A stretch of DNA of 12,094 nt, taken from Candidatus Coatesiibacteriota bacterium (lineage in GTDB: Bacteria > RBG-13-66-14). The stretch lies in NCBI GenBank assembly GCA_030631385.1, contig DAOVLG010000021.1, positions 1 to 12,094 of the forward strand. The letters run 5' to 3'. The translations under genes were made by a program, and so were the position numbers. Shown in pieces: positions 6,235-12,094 of this stretch. Positions within the stretch are counted from its first letter, which is position 1. Each line of letters begins with the position of its first letter. The notes under the pieces were generated by a model that saw nothing but the letters and a program-made list of their open reading frames with translations, was not told the DNA's origin and did not search any database.

Positions 6235-7548
6235 ATGTCGCTAACCGCGTTCAGTAAAAGAATTGCCCTGGTGGACTGCAACAATTTCTATGTCTCCTGT
6301 GAGCGGGTCTTCCAGCCCGATTTACAGGGGGTTCCGGTAGCGGTTCTCTCCAACAACGACGGTTGCATCATTGCACGCTCCAATGAGGTGAAGGCGCTCG
6401 GCGTGAAGATGGGGGTTCCGTATTTCCAGGTTCGCCCACTTTTCGAAAGGCATCATGTCCGTGTCTTCAGCTCCAATTTTGCCCTCTACGGCGATATGAG
6501 CCAACGGGTGATGTCAACGCTGGCCCGTCTCTCACCCGACTTCGAGATCTACTCCATTGACGAGTGTTTTTTGGATATGACAGGTTTTGGCGAACCATTG
6601 GAGTATGCGAAGGAGATCCGTTCCACGGTCAAACGCTGGACCGGTATCGGTGTTTCCATCGGCATCGGCCCCTCGAAGACCCTCGCCAAGGTGGCCAACA
6701 AGCTGGCTAAAAAAGACCAGACGGGTCCCGGGATAAGGATGCTCGAACCGGGTGACGAGCTGGAGGAGACACTATCCGCGCTGCCCGTGGAGGGCATCTG
6801 GGGAATCGGGAAAAGTCTGGCCCGGCGGCTCAAACGCCGAAAAATCCACTCCGCCCTGAACCTGCGCGACGCCAGCGACCGACGGATCACCAGGATACTG
6901 GGGGCCCTCGGACAGAGGATCGTCTACGAGCTTCGGGGAATAAGCTGTCTGAGCCTGGAAGAACAGCCACCGGCCAAGCAGACGATCTGTACGTCGCGCT
7001 CCTTTGCCAGGTCGGTGAGGACCCTCGAAGGGCTCCAGGAGGCGATTTCCACCTTCGTCAGCCGGGCGGCGGAGAAGCTGCGCTCGCAAGGCTCCGCCGC
7101 CGGGGTATTAACAGTTTATATAATGACCAGCCACTTCGGTGAGAGTTCCAAGTACTACAACTCCTTGGTCCTGGAGCTACCGGTGCCTTCTTGTATAACC
7201 CACGAACTCTTGAACTACGCCCTCATCGGACTCCACCGGATCTACAAGAAGGGGTACGATTACAAAAAGGCGGGGATACTCCTCAGCAACATCGTTCCGT
7301 CCGGCTCGATTCAGCGCGATCTCTTCGACAGACTGGGCGAACCCGCAGGCGTTAGCGAAAGCCCACGCCGCCGCGGTGAACGGCTGATGAAAACCTTGGA
7401 TCGGATCAACACCGAGTTCGGCTCCGACACCCTGATCTACGCCTCCAGCGACCTGCGAAAGGGGTGGCGGACGGTACGGGGACACCAATCGCCGCGTTTC
7501 ACCACCAACTGGCGCGAACTACCTCTCGTCAAGGCCTTACTCCCGTGA
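6235..7548 (+). CDS. umuC: UmuC, Y-family DNA polymerase V catalytic subunit
   Basis: This 437-residue translesion polymerase aligns with E. coli UmuC throughout. Visible: ALVDCNNFYVSCE with metal ligand Asp14 and steric-gate Tyr19, VLSNNDGCIIARS, FSSNFALYGDMS, the catalytic SIDECF (Asp109-Glu110), GVSIGIGPSKTLAKVAN, the helix-hairpin-helix GIWGIGKSLARRL, and the little-finger region with CTSRSF. A clamp-binding motif QRDLF (360-364) sits where E. coli has QLNLF. The ATG at 6235 is chosen because it lies one base past the DUF72 stop and gives a typical N terminus. An ATG at 6196 has GGAAGG before it but lies inside DUF72, and those bases encode DUF72's conserved PKGKA segment. Several stretches, for example around 6241-6300 and 7108-7125, look richer in A+T than neighbouring genes. 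The stop overlaps the permease start by four bases. Confidence 0.95.
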   Translation: MSLTAFSKRIALVDCNNFYVSCERVFQPDLQGVPVAVLSNNDGCIIARSNEVKALGVKMGVPYFQVRPLFERHHVRVFSSNFALYGDMSQRVMSTLARLSPDFEIYSIDECFLDMTGFGEPLEYAKEIRSTVKRWTGIGVSIGIGPSKTLAKVANKLAKKDQTGPGIRMLEPGDELEETLSALPVEGIWGIGKSLARRLKRRKIHSALNLRDASDRRITRILGALGQRIVYELRGISCLSLEEQPPAKQTICTSRSFARSVRTLEGLQEAISTFVSRAAEKLRSQGSAAGVLTVYIMTSHFGESSKYYNSLVLELPVPSCITHELLNYALIGLHRIYKKGYDYKKAGILLSNIVPSGSIQRDLFDRLGEPAGVSESPRRRGERLMKTLDRINTEFGSDTLIYASSDLRKGWRTVRGHQSPRFTTNWRELPLVKALLP

Positions 7549-8816
7549 GACCCGCCAACGCCCTGAGATTGATCCGCGCAAACCTGGTGCGCCACAAACG
7601 GCGCACTGTCCTCTCCTCTATGGGGATCACCCTGGGCATCGCCGCCATGATTTTTCTGGTCGGTCTGGGCCAGGGGGTGCGCCGGGAGGTCATCGAGGGG
7701 ATCCTGGCCAAGCTCCCCCTGAACGAGGTTATCGTAACCCGGGCGCCTGGGATATTCGGTGATCCGGAGCCTCTGGACGACGAGACCCTGGAGCTCCTGC
7801 GGAGCCGTCGGGGAGTGGAGAACGTCTACCCCGCCCTCACCGCCTCCTTTCCCTGCTCGTTGAAGGGGGTGACCATCGGTCCCTTCTCACTGCCCCACTT
7901 CCGCACCGACCTGGGTGTGGACGGTTGGGACCGACGGATGTTGGAGGAGGCCGCGGCGGATTACCGACGCATCGAACTCGGACCCGGCGAGATCCCCGTC
8001 ATCCTTTCCCCCCAACTGCTAGACTTTTACAACGAGGGTTTCGCCCCGGCCAACGACCTCCGGCGACTCACCGCCGACCAGGCCATCGGCACCTCCCTGG
8101 GGATATTCCTCGGACGGTCCAGCTTCGAGCGCGGAGCCTACGTCAGGCGTACCGGGAGGGTGGTCGGCTTCTCGCCCAAGGCGGTGGTGCTCGGGGTGAC
8201 GATCCCCCTGGTGGAGGTGGAGAGCGCCGCCCGGCTGACCGGGAGAAGTGAGCCTGAGAGCTACAGTCGGGTGTACGTGGTCTGCTCCGACACCAAGGCC
8301 GCCGCCGAACTCGGGGCCTTCGCCCAGGACCGGGGCCTCGAGATCGAAACCAGCCGCGAGGCCGTCGAGAAGGCAGGCCTGACCATAGACACCGTCACCG
8401 CCGTCCTGTCCATCGTCGCCGTGATCATCCTCCTGATCGCCGCCTTCAGCATCTTCAACAACTTCAGCCTCCTGGTAACGGAACGCAGCATCGAGATCGG
8501 CGTCCTGCGCTGCGTCGGCTGCACGCGGGGGGACATCCGCGGCCTCTTCATGGGTGAGGCGGGGATCATCGGTCTGGCGAACGGGATCGCCGGCGTGCTC
8601 CTGGGCTGGGGAGCCACCCTGATCGCCAACGCTCTCCTCGTCGAGTACCTGCCCGACTTTACCTTCAAGCCGGAGAGTTTCTTCCACCTGCCCTGGTGGC
8701 TGATCGTGGGTGGGGTGTTCCTGGGTGAATTCGTGGCGGTCTTCTCCGCCTGGTTGCCGGCGCGGAGGGCCAGCCGCATACCGCCCGCCGAGGCGCTCCG
8801 CAAGCTGGAGGCCTGA
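7545..8816 (+). CDS. ABC transporter permease, MacB/FtsX family
   Basis: This 423-residue inner-membrane protein has the four-helix FtsX/MacB/LolC topology: helix 1 (about 22-45), a large periplasmic domain (about 46-282), then helices near 284-310, 338-362 and 383-404. The cytoplasmic ERSIEIGVLRCVGCTRGDI segment (313-331) and the C-terminal PARRASRIPPAEALRKLE motif are characteristic of the family, where they contact the ATPase. Members export lipoproteins, peptides or antibiotics, or couple to cell-wall enzymes; the substrate cannot be deduced. The GTG at 7545 is chosen because it overlaps the umuC stop as GTGA; the frame stays open upstream to an ATG at 7464, but that would overlap umuC by 85 bases. 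The ATP-binding subunit is not in this window. It is the last gene of the operon. Confidence 0.88.
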   Translation: MRPANALRLIRANLVRHKRRTVLSSMGITLGIAAMIFLVGLGQGVRREVIEGILAKLPLNEVIVTRAPGIFGDPEPLDDETLELLRSRRGVENVYPALTASFPCSLKGVTIGPFSLPHFRTDLGVDGWDRRMLEEAAADYRRIELGPGEIPVILSPQLLDFYNEGFAPANDLRRLTADQAIGTSLGIFLGRSSFERGAYVRRTGRVVGFSPKAVVLGVTIPLVEVESAARLTGRSEPESYSRVYVVCSDTKAAAELGAFAQDRGLEIETSREAVEKAGLTIDTVTAVLSIVAVIILLIAAFSIFNNFSLLVTERSIEIGVLRCVGCTRGDIRGLFMGEAGIIGLANGIAGVLLGWGATLIANALLVEYLPDFTFKPESFFHLPWWLIVGGVFLGEFVAVFSAWLPARRASRIPPAEALRKLEA

Positions 8817-8872
8817 GGTGATCTTTTCAGGGGGGTCACTCACACAGACCGCCGTACTCTGTTGAAAAGGTG

Positions 8873-8998
8873 TGTCTGTGCGGTTCGGTTGCCACTCCAC
8901 CGGTATTGGCGCGATTCTTGCTAAAAGCCTTACCCACTGACAACCCCCACTGTCTCCGGCAACAATCGCGCCAACACCTGCAACAACCCGAACAGACA
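8873..8998. repeat. Long interrupted inverted repeat
   Basis: The core arms TTGGCGCGATTCTTGC (8906-8921) and its complement (8959-8974) match at 15 of 16 positions around a 37-base loop. The symmetry continues outward with gaps: TGTCTGTGCGG (8873-8883) pairs at 10 of 11 positions with CCGAACAGACA (8988-8998). GTCTGTG (8874-8880) can instead pair perfectly with CACAGAC at 8843-8849, so two alternative folds exist. No T-run follows on the plus strand, so it is not an ordinary terminator. Confidence 0.65.
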
Positions 8999-9050
8999 AA
9001 AAAACCGAGGGTGTCGCCTAAGTCAAAATATGATCAATTCAACGATTAAG

Positions 9051-9071
9051 CAGACGGTGGTCTGGTTTTTT
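9051..9071 (+). terminator. Probable intrinsic terminator of the rny-umuDC operon
   Basis: CAGAC-GGTG-GTCTG forms a 5-bp stem with a four-base loop, followed after one G by six T residues (9066-9071). The stem is short, and it lies about 235 bases after the permease stop, so the operon would have a long 3' tail including the large inverted repeat. Confidence 0.5.
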
Positions 9072-9258
9072 AGGTGAATTATGTAGGTGCAATGTTATCC
9101 ATTCCACATCAACCTGGGGTTGATTGAACGCGCCCCGGTTGGTAATGCAAAAACGCACCACTGCCGGAACAAGAGAACTTTCACCACGACACTAAATCTC
9201 CTACTCGAGATACTCCTCCATCGGTTAGTAATCAGGTGCCTGTCCTTTTTTATTCCTA

Positions 9259-9284
9259 CCCCAGGCAAATATTGGGGCTATAAT
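9259..9284 (+). promoter_or_regulatory. Promoter of the outer-membrane protein gene, with overlapping dyad
   Basis: TATAAT (9279-9284) lies 24 bases before the ATG at 9309, giving a start near 9291. No good -35 is present at 16-18 bases. Instead CCCCA (9259-9263) and TGGGG (9273-9277) form an inverted repeat with a 9-base gap covering the spacer, a possible binding site for a regulator. Confidence 0.45.
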
Positions 9285-9308
9285 GGCTGACGTACTTTGA
9301 AATACGCC

Positions 9309-12065
9309 ATGAGACCTACGCTTCGCCATCTCCTGCCGATACTCCTCCTTGGCTGTCCCGCCTTTGCCTACTCCACCTTCGGCCAGAACAAGGTGGCCTA
9401 TCGGGACCTGGACTGGCGTGTCCTGGCCACCGAGCATTTCGACGTCCATTTCTACCCCGAGGAGGAGGAGCTGGCCGGGATCACCGTCGAGCTGGCCGAG
9501 GGTTACTACGACGAGCTGGCGTTACGCTTCGGATGCGTCGTGGGGTGGCGCATACCCATCTTCATCTACGCGGACCAGGCCAGCTTCCGGCAGACCCGCA
9601 TCTACGCCGGCCACCTGCCCGAGTCCGTGGGCGGCTTCACCGAGTACATGAAGGGGCGGGTGGTCATGCCGAACAACGGCGATCTGGCCGCCTTCGCCCA
9701 TACACTCAACCACGAGCTGGTCCACGTCTTCGTTCACGCCATCCTGCGCTCGTCGGTGGGAGGGCGCGGCGTATCCAGTTTCGCCCGGCCCTCCCTCTGG
9801 TTTGAGGAGGGGCTGGCCGAGTACCTGAGCGAGGGCGTGTCCACCGAGATGGAGATATACGTCCGGGACCTGGTGCTCGAGGAGAAGATCGTCAGGCTCC
9901 CCAAGTTGGAGTACTACGGTCCGTTGTTCCTCCTCTATAAGGAGGGACAATCCGCCGTCGGGTACATCGCAAAAACCTACGGCGAGGACGCCCTGTTCGA
10001 TCTCATCCGTAACTCCTACACCAGCGAGTACTTCAGCGTGGTGCTCGAGGACACGCTGGGGATTGATCTGACCCAGTTGGACGAGGACTGGCGGGGCTGG
10101 CTGAAGAGGCGATACTACCCCGAGGTTACCGACCGGCTGGCGCTCCATGAAGCGGCGGAGCGGCGCTCCGGTGAGAATGAGACAGCCCTGGCCCCGGCTT
10201 ACGCCGAAAAGGACGGCGAGCCGGGCTTCGTTTACCTCTCCAACTACCTGGGTTACCAGGGGCTGTACTGGGCACCGTTGGAGGGGAAGATTGACCACGA
10301 TAGCCTCCTCATCGCCGAGCGCAACCCCGCCTACGAGAGCCTGCGCATGTTCGCCACCTCCCTGGACGCAGACCCCGACGGGAGGGTGGCCTTCATCGCC
10401 AGCCGCCAGGGACGGGACGAGCTTTTCATCTTTGATCTGGGGGAGGATACGGTTACCGGCCGTCATGCCGTGGACGGCGCCGTGGCCCTCTCCCACCCCT
10501 CCTGGGGCGGGGAACGGGTCGTGCTCGTGGGTCTGGATAGGAGCGGGGCCTCCGACTTGTACCTGGTGAACACCAGCGACGGCTCGGTGGAACGGCTGAC
10601 CGAGGACTTCACCTACGAGGTGGACCCGGTTTTCACCCCCGACGGCGGGGCGCTGATCTTCGCCTCGAACCGGGACTCAGGGATCCTCTCCGGGGATCGG
10701 AACCTCTACCGGTTGGAGCTGGACGACGGACGGGTGACCCGCCTGACCGAGGGGTCCTGGACGGATTCCTCCCCCTTCTTCGACTACCAAGGTCGGCTCC
10801 ATTTCACCTCGAACCGCGGCGGCGCCGCCGATCTCTACCGTATGGAGGAGGACGGCTCGATCACGCGCCTCACCAGACTATTCACCGGGGCGTGGAACGG
10901 AGGGTTCACCCCCGAGGGTGGGATCCTCTGCGAGGGGTTGGCCGGACACAACTTCGGCGTCTACCTGATAGAGGAGCTCGGGGAATACCCCGCAGACGAG
11001 GAACCGGCCGCCGCCTCGAAAGCGCTCCCCCGACTGGCCAGCCGGAGCGACATCGGCGAGGTCCACCCTTATAAAACCGAGTTCACCCTGGACGTAGTCC
11101 GTTCCGAGATCGCTTATGACCCCGAGTTCGGCACCGGTTTCGGCACGGCCCTGGGGCTGAGCGATCTCACCGGCGACCAGCAGATCATCTTCCAGCTCTA
11201 CTCCGTGGGAGAGGGCTTCGACAGCTTCTTCGAGTACCTCAACGTCGCCGCCACCTACGTCAACCGCAGCCGCCGCCTGGGATGGGGAGCCGGCGCCTTT
11301 CACTACGTGGACGACTACATGGACTACACCACCCTCGTCCCCTACTACGAGAGGCGCTACGGCGTCCTGGGGCTCCTGAGCTACCCCTTCAGCCGCTACA
11401 CCCGCCTCGAGGCGAGTGTGGTGGCCCGGTACAGCGAACGCTTCGATTACATCGAGGAGACCTGGACCAACCGTCCCCTCGGCTCGGCGTACCTGGGCTT
11501 CGTCTTCGACAACACCCTCTGGGGGATGATCGGTCCGGTGGACGGCGCCCGGCTGAACCTCTCCGCGGGCCAGACCTTCGACCTCTCCACGGGACAGCCC
11601 GCCTACCACACCCTCTGGGGGGACCTGCGCTACTACCTGCGCACCTCCCGGAGGACCACCCTGGCTGCCCGGGCCATCGGTCGCTACGCCGCCGGCTCCG
11701 ATGCGCGCCGCTCATACTTCGGCGGCTCACTCTCCATGCGCGGCTATCCCTACGGCTACTTCAGCGGCACACACCTGGTCATGGGCAACCTCGAGTGGCG
11801 CTTCCCGCTCCTGGACTACCTCGCCCTGGGGCTGCCCGCGGGAAGCATCGCCTTCACCCACGTCGAGGGCGCCGTCTTCTTCGACGTGGGAACAGCCTGG
11901 GATACCGGAGAGGACCTCCCCGGCCTCGAAGGCAGTTTCGGTCTGGGCATCCGCCTGGGATTGGGCCCCTTCGTCGCCCTGCGCTTCGACTTCGCCTGGC
12001 TCACCGATTTCGTGGAGGTCCAGCGGAACGCTGAGTTCGATTTCTACATCGGCTGGAACTTTTAG
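9309..12065 (+). CDS. Outer-membrane protein: metalloprotease, TolB-like propeller and Omp85-like barrel
   Basis: This 918-residue protein has three fused parts. A signal peptide (about 1-20, leucine-rich, then AFA) directs export. Residues 35-275 look like a gluzincin of the peptidase MA type, with zinc motif HELVH (135-139) and WFEEGLAEYLS (164-174), whose glutamate would be the third ligand. Residues 300-555 contain TolB/PD40-type propeller repeats such as DLYLVNTSDGSVERLT, FTPDGGALIFASNRD and LYRLELDDGRVTRLT. Residues 600-918 look like an Omp85/surface-antigen barrel: alternating strands, the MRGYPYG motif (810-816) equivalent to the BamA/FhaC VRGF/Y loop, NLEWRFPL, and a C-terminal phenylalanine. 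It probably sits in the outer membrane with protease and propeller in the periplasm. The frame extends to a TTG at 9297, but the ATG at 9309 gives the better signal peptide; neither start has a Shine-Dalgarno sequence. Substrate unknown. Single gene. Confidence 0.85.
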   Translation: MRPTLRHLLPILLLGCPAFAYSTFGQNKVAYRDLDWRVLATEHFDVHFYPEEEELAGITVELAEGYYDELALRFGCVVGWRIPIFIYADQASFRQTRIYAGHLPESVGGFTEYMKGRVVMPNNGDLAAFAHTLNHELVHVFVHAILRSSVGGRGVSSFARPSLWFEEGLAEYLSEGVSTEMEIYVRDLVLEEKIVRLPKLEYYGPLFLLYKEGQSAVGYIAKTYGEDALFDLIRNSYTSEYFSVVLEDTLGIDLTQLDEDWRGWLKRRYYPEVTDRLALHEAAERRSGENETALAPAYAEKDGEPGFVYLSNYLGYQGLYWAPLEGKIDHDSLLIAERNPAYESLRMFATSLDADPDGRVAFIASRQGRDELFIFDLGEDTVTGRHAVDGAVALSHPSWGGERVVLVGLDRSGASDLYLVNTSDGSVERLTEDFTYEVDPVFTPDGGALIFASNRDSGILSGDRNLYRLELDDGRVTRLTEGSWTDSSPFFDYQGRLHFTSNRGGAADLYRMEEDGSITRLTRLFTGAWNGGFTPEGGILCEGLAGHNFGVYLIEELGEYPADEEPAAASKALPRLASRSDIGEVHPYKTEFTLDVVRSEIAYDPEFGTGFGTALGLSDLTGDQQIIFQLYSVGEGFDSFFEYLNVAATYVNRSRRLGWGAGAFHYVDDYMDYTTLVPYYERRYGVLGLLSYPFSRYTRLEASVVARYSERFDYIEETWTNRPLGSAYLGFVFDNTLWGMIGPVDGARLNLSAGQTFDLSTGQPAYHTLWGDLRYYLRTSRRTTLAARAIGRYAAGSDARRSYFGGSLSMRGYPYGYFSGTHLVMGNLEWRFPLLDYLALGLPAGSIAFTHVEGAVFFDVGTAWDTGEDLPGLEGSFGLGIRLGLGPFVALRFDFAWLTDFVEVQRNAEFDFYIGWNF

Positions 12066-12082
12066 CCAACGCAGCGCGTTGG
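12066..12082 (+). terminator. Hairpin directly after the outer-membrane protein gene
   Basis: CCAACGC and GCGTTGG form a perfect 7-bp stem around AGC, starting at the base after the stop codon. The 12 bases visible beyond it contain no T-run, so termination by this hairpin is unproven; it may protect the mRNA end or be half of a larger structure cut by the window edge. Confidence 0.4.
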
Positions 12083-12094
12083 ATCGCAGCCCCG

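Larger units (their letters stand above)
8817..9278. other. Non-coding region after the rny-umuDC operon
   Basis: About 460 bases with no convincing gene; the one small open frame (from 9087, 67 codons) resembles nothing. It holds a large inverted repeat, a probable terminator and a 7-bp hairpin ATCAACC-TGG-GGTTGAT (9108-9124) that lacks a T-run. Confidence 0.6.

Noticed and set aside
9228..9252. CAGGTGCCTG followed by six T residues as a terminator
   Set aside because: The stem would need a two-base loop and is only four pairs long; the T-run alone is not enough.
9087..9290. 67-codon plus-strand frame with AGGTG before the ATG
   Set aside because: The sequence is not protein-like, overlaps the promoter of the next gene and resembles nothing known.

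Overview
The window looks like chromosomal DNA from a GC-rich, diderm (outer-membrane) bacterium. An outer membrane rests on the last gene, whose product has a signal peptide, an Omp85-type C-terminal barrel and a terminal aromatic residue. RNA decay appears to rely on RNase Y. RNase Y together with a protease/propeller/Omp85 fusion is more like a poorly cultured lineage (FCB-like or a candidate phylum) than a classical proteobacterium; this placement is inference only. Promoters that can be read are sigma70-like, and three carry a TGnTATAAT- or TGnTATACT-type extended -10.

Layout. (1) 1-509: a tRNA-Pro(GGG) gene on the minus strand, a promoter upstream of it, and a 29-bp direct repeat lying twice between promoter and tRNA. 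(2) 510-1697, minus: a PLP enzyme of the methionine gamma-lyase/cystathionine gamma-lyase family with a clear promoter and a strong ribosome-binding site that fixes its start. (3) 1864-2370, plus: a small, very basic protein of unknown function, divergently transcribed. (4) 2371-3303: about 930 bases without a convincing gene. It holds several inverted repeats and then the promoter and roughly 290-base leader of the next operon. (5) 3304-8816, plus: a five-gene operon with almost no spacing: RNase Y (rny), a UmuD-like S24 peptidase, a DUF72/YecE protein, UmuC (Y-family polymerase V catalytic subunit) and a MacB/FtsX-type ABC permease. (6) 8817-9308: non-coding, with a large inverted repeat, a probable terminator and a promoter. 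(7) 9309-12065, plus: an outer-membrane protein that joins a gluzincin-type metalloprotease domain, a TolB-like propeller and an Omp85-like barrel, followed at once by a hairpin.

How the genes may work together. The operon in region 5 is the most interesting part. The two translesion-synthesis genes are separated by a DUF72 gene with gaps of 2 and 1 bases, so the three are almost certainly co-translated. They are also tied to RNase Y upstream and to a membrane permease downstream. No LexA-type box is visible before the operon, so a constitutive promoter or a regulator I do not recognise is likely. The arrangement suggests, but does not prove, that this DUF72 protein acts in DNA damage tolerance.
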